64,000 bases of DNA. Origin: Achatina immaculata. Lineage: Eukaryota > Mollusca > Gastropoda > Stylommatophora > Achatinidae. This document shows positions 33,340 to 43,629 of this stretch, piece by piece; within the stretch, counting starts at the first letter, position 1, and every line of letters starts with the position of its first letter. Where the stretch lies: the NCBI GenBank assembly GCA_009760885.1, contig WNKJ01000256.1, forward strand, positions 1 through 64,000. The letters run 5' to 3'. The translations under genes were made by a program, and so were the position numbers. The notes below the pieces were generated by a model. It worked only from the letters and a program-made list of their open reading frames with translations. It searched no databases and was not told the DNA's origin.

Positions 33340-34340
33340 TCAAACTATTCTAAATGCAAAAATTAAACCTCTCATTTCTGTCGTGATGACGTACCTTTTG
33401 TTTTTGACTAGTATTATCGGTGTATAACATTGATTGCATAGATCTGAGATGCAAATTTTGTTATACAGTGCTCTTTTTGTTTCCGTTGTGATGTACTGAT
33501 TTTCAGTAAAAGAGTCATTTGTCCAATGCCCTGATTTGCATCTGTTCTCAATATCAGCGTTAATCGCCTCTGAGGTTGATATTATGCTACCTAGGTATTT
33601 TATTTGTTTCAAGGGCTGGTTGTCTAGGAAGGTGTTTGTTTGTATTTCTTCTCTCGCTATGGTTATGACTTCCGTTTTTTTAGCACTGATCTTCATGTTG
33701 TGGCTTTTATATTTCTTTGCTAAATTATCCATGTTCTGTTGTATGTCTTTTTCTGATGTGACTATAAGTGCTTGATCGTCAGCAAAAAGGAGTTCGTTTA
33801 TAGTCCTCCTAGTGTGTATGTCTTCTGGAAGGTGTTGTGGATTGATTTATATGCAGTATTTCAGGGCTTGGGCTGATGGAAAGCTTTGTGTTGGAGTTGT
33901 TACTATGTATGTGAGCTTCTTTGTAGATGTTGTCAATGAGTGTTATGAATAGTAATGGAGATAATACACAGTCCTGCCTCGCTCCAGATTTTATGATGAA
34001 TGATTCAGAGTTTCATGCATGTGTTCTAACTGTACACTGACTGTTTTCATATCGGTTTTTGCACAGGTTGATCAGATGGGTACTAACTCCATAACGCTGT
34101 AACATTTTCCACAGTTTGTATCTATCTACTCTATCAAATGCTTTTTTTCTTGATCTACGTAAGCTATGTGGAGTATCTGATTGTGTACAACTGATTTTTC
34201 TGTTAGCTGTATTAAGGAAAAGATGGCATCTGTACAGCTTCTATTTTTTTTTCTAAATCCCATCTGAGTTTCATTTAACTTTGGTTCAAACATTGGTCGC
34301 AGTCTGTTGTCTAGGATCTTGCACAACATTTTCCAGTATG
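33340..34340 (-). pseudogene. LINE family F reverse transcriptase, decayed
   Basis: On the minus strand, MLCKILDNRLRPMFEPKLNE and GFRKKNRSCTDAIF (34329-34210) begin the RT, then AYVDQEKKH in place of a usual DFxKAFD. After frame changes, FADDQALIVTSEKDIQQNMD lies at about 33790-33730. It continues as AKKYKSHNMKISAKKTEVIT and LKQIKYLGSIISTSEAINAD, the usual post-catalytic thumb region. The catalytic FADD is retained but the frame is broken several times. A related fragment lies at 54130-54510. Confidence 0.82.
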
Positions 34341-34379
34341 GCTAGGAGTCTGCTACCATTTTCACTTCTAACGGACATC

Positions 34380-34790
34380 GGAAGACACTGAGACGGAAAT
34401 CTACATTATCTCTACTAGTTCCCAGTCGTTCATTGAAGTCCCACATGATTATAACATTTTCTTATTTACTTATACACTAAATAATCTAAGTTGAATGGAC
34501 GTTGTCAAAGAACTCCTCACATTTTTACTCCAAGTCCAGTGCATTATTACCAGCATGTATTTGAATATAGCTTGGTCTTCCTCATTTTCTTTTATATATA
34601 TATATTTTTGTCCAGGATTTTGCCAGCGGTGTTTGGTTCCATGATTATTCCGACACCCTGCTTTACTCTTTCTTGCACAGTAACTCTGGGGTATAGGAAT
34701 ACATAATTCTCATTTATTTGTTTGCAGCCTTTGGTGTCTGCAACTCCCAAAATCTTTATATTTCTCCCTTTCTCCACTAGTTCCTCCTTT
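34380..34790 (-). pseudogene. LINE family F endonuclease, decayed
   Basis: The minus strand reads GRNIKILGVADTKGCKQINE and QERVKQGVGIIMEPNTAGKI (34777-34600), typical of the N-terminal half of LINE endonucleases. At about 34470-34400 it reads ENVIIMWDFNERLG, a variant of the GDFNARLG motif. The linker between endonuclease and RT is deleted, since RT follows within about 50 bp. Not functional. Confidence 0.78.
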
Positions 34791-35872
34791 TTTCTTCATT
34801 TATACTACATGTGCTGATAGTACATACTTTAACCCTTTTTGAGGTTTAACGCTTCTCAGTCGTTTCCCGTTTATATCAGTCCGTCTATTCTTCCTGTGTT
34901 GTCTATGAAAGGTAAAGAGATCCACCGCCGGGTTGCTGGGCCAGTCGCGGTTTGAGGGCAGAATTTTTGCCACGTCGACAGGAATCAGGATCTGATGTGA
35001 CCAACAATCTCGAACGCAGAAAAAAGAAGAAGAACCCAGGGTAGCACATCTCCCTGAGCGGGACATAATGTCAATTTGAAATATTTATGCTGTCACAGCA
35101 CATAAACTAAGCTTGCTCGCTTTATGCTCCATATGACACTGTGCAAGTCGTGTTGTGTGCAGTCTCTCATGATGATCTCTACATCTCTATACCACTGACT
35201 GATTTCCTAGCCTGAAGATCACGTGTCATATGTTATAGATAAACAATAACAGACATAAATTCCTTGTGCTGCATCATTAGCACAAGGTAAAACCCAAAGT
35301 TTATGTGAATCAAACAAGCATTAATGATATAAAATATTCCAGTAGAAAACAACTGCATCTCAACAGTACAACATATTACATTCAGTGTGCATAATACGTT
35401 CATAAAAAATGCACGATAAATATGCATTTCAAAAGAAGAAAATAAAATACCATTATAATATTAGATTTGATTTAAAAACCATAGCAAATAGCATACTAAT
35501 AAGATAAACCAGCAAAACTGACTTCACAAAATCTCACACCACCGCTTAACAGAAGTTTCGTTTAAATTTGGTACATAAACAACTTACAACACATGAGGAG
35601 ACACGAGTGCAGATCTTACCTGGAACAATCTATCGTTACAGGATACACACAGTCAAGAAAAATTTACAATTTTACAGCCCATGAATATATATAAGGAAAA
35701 AACACGCTCCCTGTCACCCGGCCATTTCTCAGAGTAGAATGACCAGTATCAATAATCACACACCAGTACAGGGGACCATCAGACTTCAAACCAGTAACGC
35801 GTTACGTCCTTGTCAAGGCCGTGCGCCTCCTCAACCAAAACGCAGCTCTTCACAACCTTTCATTGTTCATAA
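34791..35872. other. Intergenic; possible 5' part of LINE F near 34800-35066
   Basis: An 88-codon minus frame at 34800-35066 lies just upstream of the LINE F endonuclease and may be its 5' region. Nothing else recognised. Confidence 0.35.
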
Positions 35873-37140
35873 CTACTTTGTAGACTGTTTTACGAATGGT
35901 TTCTTTTCACACTTAAAGAATAATTGTTTGAAAGTATTCCTATATTTTGTGCTCATTTTTAGATATATGAAAATATTAACACTTGAACTGATGCTCTCCA
36001 GGAACAACCCAAACGACCACAAGGTAAAATACAGATTGTAATAACCGCCATGATTGCTGCTTGGGTTTCTTGGTATGTTTCCAGAAGGTAGAGAGGAAGA
36101 CCGAAACGAAGATGGCTGCAAGACATCGTTGATGATCTGGAAATGGATGCAGCAGCAACAGGCCATCTTGCTCACAACCGAGAGGCCTACAGGAGTGCTG
36201 TTTGGGAGGCAAAGTTCCGCAAGGGACATGCAAAGGAATGAATGAATGAATAACCGCCAGTGAAACCGAATTCAGGTTCTATGTAGGTAGTGGCACTGAA
36301 CAACACTCCAGGCGTGTAGCAGATGATAAATATACTAGCAATTAGGACAATCATACCCATAGTGGCTCTGTCTCTACTGAACAGAGAAGCCGATTTACCC
36401 TGGCCGACATTTGCTATTTCACGCCACACACTTTTCTGATTAAATTTCTGGATTAAAATCAAAGTAAAAACTACGACCATCAAGAAAGATAAGAATTCAC
36501 AAACTCCATGGATCATGTAGACAACACCTTCTACTTTAACACTGTTCTTTGTGTAAATGATGCCAAGAAGTGTCTTGTTTGTCTCTGGATAGAACCTCCA
36601 ACCAAGATACGTCGCATTATAAAATGGAAGAGGAGCCACACACGAGAAACCATAAATCAGAACCATGACTGCGGTAGTTCTTCTGGAAGTGATCATCTGT
36701 TTGACATGTAATGGGAAAGCTATACACAGACATCTCTCGGCCGTGATATACACAGTGATTTGGCAGCTTATTCTAGTGAAAACTGCTCGTGGTATAGATC
36801 CCGTCATGTACCTAAATTCGTTGTACACGATGGGCACCCACACTTCTGAAACAGAGGGTTGACGTTAAGCACATACCACTGCAGTATTAAAAGAGTGCAG
36901 AGGTCAGCGATAGCCAGAGCGAAGAAACTAATATTAATAGTTGTATTAAGTCCTTGTCTATAAAATACCATCAGGTTAATGACGTTAGCAATTGTTCCCA
37001 GAAAACTGACCACACCGCATAAAATAACGCAGTTCACGAAAGTTATGATAAATCTTTCGTTGTCGTTTACAATCTTTTTCATTAAATTTGTTTGTTTGAG
37101 CTGTGTGAAACTGAGAAGATTCGTTAACGTAGACCTCCAT
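35873..37140 (-). pseudogene. GPCR pseudogene (rhodopsin-like), broken by frameshifts and a LINE insertion
   Basis: A close paralogue of the receptor at 60709-61734. Three pieces align in order. The N-terminal piece runs to TM2 and LFQKCG (37082-36804), with the ancestral start probably ATG at 37140. The core from EFRYMTG through ERC (TM3) and CYTP (TM6) to EFGFTGGY runs from about 36837 to 36260. TM7, SSSVNIFIYLKMSTKYR, and an 11-codon longer tail lie at about 36052-35873. Lesions seen: an extra base between 37140 and 37082, a one-base deletion near 36838 (gggcacccac against gggcaagccag in the paralogue), and a 198-bp LINE E insertion in the loop before TM7. Retained motifs suggest recent loss. 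Confidence 0.92.
36051..36248 (+). mobile_element. LINE family E 3' end inserted in the GPCR pseudogene
   Basis: The plus strand codes RGRPKRRWLQDIVDDLEMDA through EAYRSAVWEAKFRKGHAKE and then stop, the last 50 or so residues of the LINE E ORF. It ends in a GAAT tail. It is flanked by the 11-bp target-site duplication aataaccgcca at 36040-36050 and 36249-36259. The intact paralogue carries this sequence once, at about 60842-60852. Confidence 0.95.
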
Positions 37141-37255
37141 CTCTTAGATTACAATATCACTTTATCTTGTTATATCGTTGCTGCAACAGACAAGATAAAA
37201 TAAACAGTATATACATTAGTAGGCAGTTCTATCATCATATCCAAGAACATATATA

Positions 37256-38157
37256 AAAGGTGTGTCTGGTGAGTAACGAGACTTATTTTATTCAGCCAGT
37301 CAGCAGGTTCGGGAGATAGGGGGCGGATTCTCCGGACCTGAAGTTTAGTGGGGGGATGTTAGTTAAACTGTCGATAACTCGTCATTTGGCTCTGAGTTTT
37401 TACAGAGTGCGGATCGCTTGCGAAGTGGACAGCTGTTTAAGCATCGCGTATCGGTCAAAATGCAGAAGAGTGTCGAGCAGCGGTAACGTTTTGTGTTAAA
37501 AATGAAAAATCCGCGACTGAGACACTTGCTATGATAGACTACAGGAAGGATGCTTTATCAAAACATAAGTGTTGCGGTGGCACAAGACGTTCAACAAAGG
37601 AAGAGAGAAGGTCGAGGATGAACAACGCGCAGGGCGCCCATTAAATGTGCAAACTGAAGATGAAATCTATGCTCATACCACCTGGACAAATGGTCAACGC
37701 AGCATTTTACTTTGAAGTGCTTAAACAGCTCATGAACAGAGTCGCGCGCGTCTGCCCGGAGATCGCCAACACCTGGGTTCCTCACCACGACAATGCTCTG
37801 TGCCATGTGTCGCTGCTAGTGAGAGAGTTTCTGGCGAAACAAACCATACCAATGTTGTGCCATTCGCACTACAGCCCGGACCTGGCCCCAGTTGACTTCT
37901 TTTTGTTTTCCTGACTCAAATCAAGCTTGAAAGGCCATCATTTGGGGACGTAATGACGTGCTAGCTGCTGTAACGAGTGCTTTGAAGGAGATCCCTGTTC
38001 AAGACTCCCAGGCGAACTATGACGCGTGGCAGAACCGTTGGCAATAGTGCATTGATGCTGAAAGAAGTCCTTTCGAGGGATTGTAAGTACATGTAAATAT
38101 ATCTTGAACAAATCAAATTTTATGGAATTAGTCTCATTACTTTCCGGACACACCTTG
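37256..38157 (+). mobile_element. mariner-like element 1, internally deleted
   Basis: Ends are inverted repeats (aaaggtgtgtctggtgagta at the left; the complement of the right end reads caaggtgtgtccggaaagta), flanked by TA. Length is about 0.9 kb against about 1.3 kb for a full mariner. It lies just upstream of the GPCR pseudogene, and the other unit at 61.85 kb lacks it. Confidence 0.92.
37460..38060 (+). pseudogene. mariner transposase remnant (element 1)
   Basis: Mariner transposase cuts and pastes the element at TA sites using a DDD triad. A decayed N-terminal part (frames near 37460-37640) joins a good C-terminal frame at 37645-37914. This contains PPGQMVNAAFYFEVLKQLMN, HHDNALCHVS with the second Asp near 37789, and YSPDLAPVDFF with the third Asp. 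The two Asp are 34 residues apart, as in DD34D mariners. The region with the first Asp (usually GDETW) is deleted, so it is inactive. A stop follows FFLFS. Confidence 0.88.
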
Positions 38158-38379
38158 TATATGTTTGCTAATAAGGAATTTGTTTTTGAGATGATAGTTT
38201 CTTTGTAGTTACTTTAGATGAACAAACATACACTTTAATATATCTGTAATCTTGTCCTCTAAAAACTAATGTCCAATTTATAATTCAATGATATACGATC
38301 TGAAAAGGTGACATGAAAGTTTACTTAATGACAAAACTGAAAGCGAAGTGATGGAACTAAATAAAGTGTTGAAATATAC

Positions 38380-39355
38380 AGTGCCCGGCATAAAGTAAAG
38401 CTGGATTTAATTGACGTAGTGCGCAGAAACTGAATACGTGTGGGGAAAAAACCACGACGTCAGAGATGAAGCAGACAAACTAATTTTTAACAATGGCTTC
38501 TTGGCCAACACAACATCGCACATTCATCGCTGAAACGTATGTTAAAAGCGGAGAATCGTCTATTACTGTACAATGAAAGTTTTGTCGCCATTTTTTAGTT
38601 GTATCCTTGTGATAATGTTCCCAATCGGAAGGACAAAACAATTTTGAGGTGGGTCAAAAAATTTAAGGAAACCGCTAATTGCCTTAATAACAAGTCTACT
38701 GGTCGTCCAAGAACTCAGCAGGCACCTGAATGAATTAAGAAATCCGCAACGCATTGCTGAGTAGCCCTTGGCTATCAACTGTTAGGAACGCTTTGGCACC
38801 TCACATCCTCTTACAGTTAATAGTGATCTTTATGTGCAGACGCTAACTGAATACTTCATTCCAGACTTGGCCAATAGAAATAAGAGACTAATATGGTTTC
38901 TACAAAATGTAGTAACTGCCAACACAGTCCGTGGCCATGCTGCGACAAGCATTTCCCAATCGCCTTATTTCCAGATTTGGGGATATTCATTGGCAGGCAA
39001 GGTCACCGGATTTTATCGGCTGCAGACTTCGCTTTGTGGGGGTACCTCAAGAACACGGTGTATGCTAGTCGACAACAGTCAGTTGCAGACCTAAAAGATC
39101 GAATCCGACACTGCATTCAAAATATCCCTGTGAACATGTTACATGGTGTTATGCAGGAATTTTCCAGACGCCTGGCTGAATGTATCAAATGTAATGGCGG
39201 GCATCTAACCGGCGTAATTTTCAGAACCTAAATATGATTGTCAGTAATAATAAAAATATTCACTTTTTTGAGTTTCATTTTTTTAACCAAAAACATGTAT
39301 AGCGCTTATTTATTTTCCTTTCTTAAAATCCAGCTATGCTTTATGCCGGACCCTG
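38380..39355 (+). mobile_element. Tc1/mariner-superfamily element 2, internally deleted
   Basis: Inverted repeats of about 30 bp (cagtgcccggcataaagtaa at the left; complement of the right end cagggtccggcataaagcat), flanked by TA. The flanking sequence, after removal of the element, matches 61870-62130 continuously, so the empty site is visible in the other GPCR unit. Confidence 0.92.
38493..39231 (+). pseudogene. Transposase remnant (element 2), DD-motif region deleted
   Basis: Starts MASWPTQHRTFIAETYVKSG, a helix-turn-helix type N-terminus common in insect and mollusc mariner relatives. Decayed frames with IRNALLSSP follow. Near 38930 it jumps to TVRGHAATSISQ and then, in a third frame, ALWGYLKNTVYASRQQSVAD and NGGHLTGVIFRT to 39231. 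The middle with the first catalytic Asp is missing. Several stops and frameshifts; inactive. Confidence 0.8.
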
Positions 39356-39499
39356 TATATCGCATTATTGTTAGAAGACAGAGTAATGAAAGTGATATAG
39401 AAACAAAACTGTCACATGGTGCAGGTGCCTTGTCGTGACGTGACAGCTTGCGTACCCCGACCACCCCAGAGCTATACCAGCGGGAGTTTTATCCTGGCA

Positions 39500-40130
39500 G
39501 ATCCAACCAAGCTGGGAAGGTCTGTGGGGGTGGGTGTCAGGTCCAACCAAGCTGGGAAGGTCTGTGGGGGTGGGTGTCAGGTTCAACCAAGCTGGGAAGT
39601 TCTGCAGGGGTGGGTGTCAGGTCCAACCAAGCTGGGAAGGTCTGCGGGGGTGGGTGTCAGGTCCAACCAAGCTGGGAAGGTCTGCGGGGGTGGATGTCAG
39701 GTCCAACCAAGCTAAGGTCTGCAGGGGTGGGTGTCAGGTCCAACTAAGCTGGGAAGATCTGCGGGGGTGGGTGTCAGGTCCAACCAAGCTGGGAAGGTCT
39801 GCGGGGGTGGGTGTCAGGTTCAACCAAGCTGGGAAGGTCTGCGGGGGTGAGTGTCAGGTCCAACCAAGCTGAGAAGGTCTGCGGGGGTGGGTGTCAGGTC
39901 CAACCAAGCTCGGAAGGTCTGCGGGGGCTAGGTGTCAGGTCCAACCAAGCTGGGAAGGTCTGCGGGGGTGGGTGTCAGGTCCAACCAAGCTGGGAAGGTC
40001 TGCGGGGGTGGGTGTCAGGTCCAACAAAGCTGGGAAGGTCTGCGGGGGTGGGTGTCAGGTCCAACCAAGCTGGGATGTTCTGTGGGTGGTGGGTGTCAGG
40101 TCCAACCAAGCTGTGAAGGTCTGCGAGGGT
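39500..40130. repeat. 40-bp G-rich minisatellite, about 16 copies
   Basis: Unit ggtccaaccaagctgggaag plus gtctgcgggggtgggtgtca. All three plus frames are open for long stretches because the unit lacks stops. G runs (GGGGG, GGG, GGG) make quadruplex formation plausible. One unit is shortened near 39712. Confidence 0.95.
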
Positions 40131-40291
40131 AGGGGCCAGACGAAACGTGCACCCTGGTCCTCCAGGGTTGGGGTTGGAGCATGGGCCCAACGACCCCATC
40201 CCCGTAAAAAAAGATTTTACTGTTATGGAACAGATAGAGAAGCCTCGAAATTGGTAAAAATGGATTACGACCTTGGAACGTCAAAAATATT

Positions 40292-41020
40292 ATGAGAAAA
40301 TTGGGAACACAAAATATAAGAAGTTTATACAGACAATTGGATTTTTTCTGGTACAAACCTAAAAAACGCCCATGGGGTGACCCAGCCTCTAAAAATGGGT
40401 ACCAGAGAAATCTGAGAAGGTGTGATACTGACCACGTCACACTTTCATGTGCCGAAGGTCATGGAAAATTCGGGCCTAGCACATATTTCCCAATATGCTT
40501 TAATGGCGTGGAAACGGGCTTTTCCCCTTTTTTATACAGACAAAAGGCAGCTAAAGAATTAGCAGATGAACTAAGTAGGTATGACATGGATGTTACAGCA
40601 TTACAGGAAACCAGGTGGCTTGGAGAAGATATAACAGTCATAGGACAAATGGTACAGGTATACTGAGCTATTACACATGGAAGATATGAATTTGGGACAG
40701 GTTTTGCTGTCAAGAGAAAAGTATGGGACTTAGTGATGGACTACAGTGCCACTAATCAAAGAATCAGCAGCCTCCGCATCAAGGGAACAAAGAAAAATAT
40801 AACAATGATTAATGTGCATGCGACAGCAGAAGATACAGAGGATGAAGTCAAAGACGAACTTTACAACACGTTAGAGAAAATAATAGAAACGACCCAGAAA
40901 CATGATATACTCATAATACTAGGAGACTTCAATGCAAAGATAGGAAATGAGGAGATGCACAGACATATCACAGGAAAGAAAGTCTGCATGAAACATCTAA
41001 TGATAATGGATGGAGACTAA
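40292..41020 (+). pseudogene. LINE C endonuclease domain
   Basis: The AP-like endonuclease that nicks the target for reverse transcription. Pieces: GTQNIRSLYRQ (40304-40336), interrupted by a SINE, then KAAKELADELSRYDMDVTAL with QETRW near 40600. A stop follows at about 40663, then GRYEFGTGFAVKRKVWDLVM, TMINVHATAEDTEDEVKDEL and DILIILGDFNAKIGNEE (40905-40955). The QETRW and GDFNA motifs are intact; the SDH end is lost in decayed sequence near 41150. Confidence 0.85.
40337..40530 (+). mobile_element. SINE copy 1, 5' truncated
   Basis: A 194-bp insertion in LINE C flanked by the 13-bp duplication tttatacagacaa (40324-40336 and 40531-40543). It shares ggtacaaacct, gacccagcctctaaaaatgg, tttcatgtgccgaaggtcat and ggaaaattcgggcc with the complement of SINE copy 2. 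The tRNA-like head is missing. It carries only one copy of the central module that is repeated six times in copy 2. Confidence 0.9.
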
Positions 41021-41579
41021 TAAATATGGCAGAAGCTTTTGAAATGAGAATAAGTAGCACACGTTTTCAAAATAAAAGATCCATAAATAGACATGGAAAT
41101 CCCCGCGATAATCTAACATGATACCAAGCATACAACAAACATACTTCAGATCAGAAGTTACAGAGGGGCTGAATGCAGGACCGAGCTTTATCTTGTTGGG
41201 GCTAAATTAAAATTCAGACTGAAGAAAAATGGTTATAGTAAATTAAATAAAAGCTCAGTAAAGAGATACTTTGAAAAGGGAAGCCATTAAAGAAACATTC
41301 AGTAATGAGCTAGATCATGAGATAAACACAAGATGAAATGAAGAAAATAAAAGCATTGATGATAGATGGGAAGATATAAAAATCATTATAAAGAACACAG
41401 AGGAAAAATGCTTGGGAGTCAAGACCATAACTAAAAAAAAAAAAAACTGGTTCCATGAAGTCTGCAGAGAGGTAGTCATAAAGAAAAGAACAGCAAGACA
41501 TGTATGGTTGAATGACATGAACAACAAAACAGATGAAGAGAAGTACCACACACAATGTTAAGCTAAATTCCATGTCATA

Positions 41580-42033
41580 TGGTATATTGGGGAATACAGT
41601 GTTTGGCCCGAATTTTCCATGACCTTCGGCACATGAAAGTGTGATGTAATCAGTATCACGCCTGGCAGCTTCACCTTTCCCATTTTTAGAGGCTAGGACA
41701 ACCCTGGGGCCGCTTTACCTTCCCCATTTTTAGAGGCTGGGTCACCCCGGGGCCGCTTTACCTTCCCCATTTTTAGAGGCTGGGTCAACCCCGGGGCCGC
41801 TTTACCTTCCCCATTTTTAGAGGCTGGGTCAACCCCGGGGCCACTTTACCTTCCCCATTTTTAGAGGCTGGGTCAACCCCGGGGCCACTTTACCTTCCCC
41901 ATTTTTAGAGGCTGGGTCAACCCTGGGGCCTTTTTTAATGTGTACCAGAAAAAAAAATCCCACTGCTGGGACTGAACCCGGTACCACCGTATTAACAACG
42001 CCAGCGCCTAACCACTCGGCTAACCAGGCAGCC
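41580..42033 (-). mobile_element. tRNA-derived SINE copy 2
   Basis: On the minus strand it begins ggctgcctggttagccgagt, with a polymerase III A box TAGCCGAGTGG (complement of 42012-42022) and a B box GGTTCAGTCC (complement of 41969-41978). This is a class-II tRNA (Leu/Ser)-like head. The body follows with a tandemly expanded 44-bp module, then the tail gtgccgaaggtcatggaaaa to about 41580. No clear target duplication was seen, because LINE C is rearranged here. Confidence 0.88.
41670..41935. repeat. 44-bp tandem repeat inside the SINE, 6 copies
   Basis: Unit ttccccatttttagaggctg plus ggtcaaccccggggccgcttta, spaced 43-44 bp. It lies wholly within SINE copy 2. Confidence 0.93.
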
Positions 42034-42039
42034 AGAATA

Positions 42040-43620
42040 TTTTGAAAAACTACTAAACTGTAAAGAGCATGTTAGCATGCGAAGAAATACAGACTTATGA
42101 ACCTGAAATAGAGGAACCAGACTTAGAAGAAATCATCTACAACATCATGCTTCTACGAAACGACAAAGCAACGGATTCAGATGGAATTGCTGCAGAACTG
42201 ATTAAGGAAGGAGGTCTAAATCTACATGAACAAATATGTGCACTAATACAACAAATATAGAGAGAAGAAAGACTCCCTAGTGAATGGAGAAAATCATTAC
42301 TGATCCCAGTATTCAAAAAATGTCATAAGAGCAAGTGTGAAAACTACAGAGGAATTTCATTACTACAAAGAAGCTACAAAATACTATCTATTGTACTTTT
42401 AAATATATTAAAACCATATTGCGAGAACATACTGGGAGACAATCAAGCAGGTTTTAGGAAGAATAGATCAACCATAGGCCAAATATTTTATCTGCGTCAA
42501 AGATCACAAAAGTACTGGTAATATGGAAAACAAGTATATAATATCTTCATTGACTCCAAGAAAGCTTATGGCAGCATAGATAGGAGCAGCTTGTGGTAAA
42601 TTCTGAAAGAATTTGAGAAACCTAAGAAATTAATCAATGTGACCAGAATATGCATGGAAGATGTACAAAATATAGTAATATATAAAGGAAGAAATCCAGA
42701 ACCCTTCTATGTACAAACTAGTTTAAAACAAGGTTATACATTATCTCCATTACTATTCAGCCTAGTACTAGAAAAGTTAATCAGAAAAGGGAAAGAAGAA
42801 AGCAGTACAGAAGAACAAGCTAAAATACTAGCAGACATTGATGACATCGACTTAGTGAGGGAAACTGTAAGAAGTCATCAATATCTGCATACACCCGAGA
42901 GATATAACACTAAAAGTGGGCTTGACCATTAACCAGGATAAGACAGAGTACATGAAGATATGAAGAGACCAGAGGCAGAATGATCCAGGTTATATAAATG
43001 TTGGAGAGATGATCATTAGGAAAGCAGAAACAAACAAATATCTAGGCACAACCTTCAACAGAAGCAACAAAGTAAGCGAGGAAATTAAAAGCAGAGTACA
43101 TACAGGGAATATAGTATACTTTGTCTTGCAACACCTGTTAAAATCCAAAATCCTGTCCTAAAACACCAAAATAACATTCTACAAATATATAATAAGACCA
43201 GCCGTCATGTATGGATTGAAACGTAGAGTACACCAAAGATAGTTGAACAACAATTGCAGATCTTTGATAACAAGATCCTAAGAAGAATCTTTGGGTCAAT
43301 AAAGGATATCAAGAGTGGGGAATGGACAGCTAGAAAGAACACTGAACTGAGCAGCTTATTTAAATCCCAACGAATTATAAATGTCTTGAAACTGAACAGA
43401 CTACGCTGGCTGGCGCATGTAAAGAGAATGAAAGAGAATAGACAAACAAAATTATGTATGCACAAGAGGTGAGGGAAACAGACCAATCGGTAGACCAAGA
43501 CAGAGATGGAAAGATAATATAGAAGATATAAAAGAAATTGGTGTAACCAACTGGAGAGAGAAGATTAGGAACAGAGAAGAATGAAGGCGAACTTTATCTG
43601 CAGCAATGAGCCTTAATGTC
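42040..43620 (+). pseudogene. LINE C reverse transcriptase and C-terminal tail
   Basis: Reads YEPEIEEPDLEEIIYNIMLL, then EWRKSLLIPVFKK, NYRGISLLQ and NQAGFRKNRSTIGQIFYLRQ near 42440. FIDSKKAYGSID follows near 42550, SLKQGYTLSPLLF near 42720, and ILADIDDIDL in the position of FADD. After a stop comes YLGTTFNRSNKVSEEIKSRV, and GRPRQRWKDNIED near 43490. The catalytic FADD has decayed, and stops occur at 42258, 42518 and others. Inactive. Confidence 0.85.
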
Positions 43621-43629
43621 TCTGAAAGG

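Larger units (their letters stand above)
40258..43620 (+). mobile_element. LINE family C, near complete but degenerate, with two SINE insertions
   Basis: Order on the plus strand: endonuclease start (GTQNIRSLYRQ, 40300), SINE insertion, rest of endonuclease to 41100, decayed linker, second SINE (41580-42033), RT (42040-42960), C-terminal tail to 43620. It inserted into the GPCR flank: 39356-39420 and 43630-44840 continue the match to 62.06-63.80 kb. The 3' part is also present at 59147-59630. Confidence 0.85.

Noticed and set aside
39416..40295. Overlapping Gly/Val/Cys-rich frames
   Set aside because: All frames of the 40-bp array are open; overlapping frames in one repeat are not evidence of a gene.
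41960..42033. A tRNA gene on the minus strand
   Set aside because: A and B boxes are present, but the acceptor stem and a plausible cloverleaf are missing, and it is fused to a SINE body shared with another copy.
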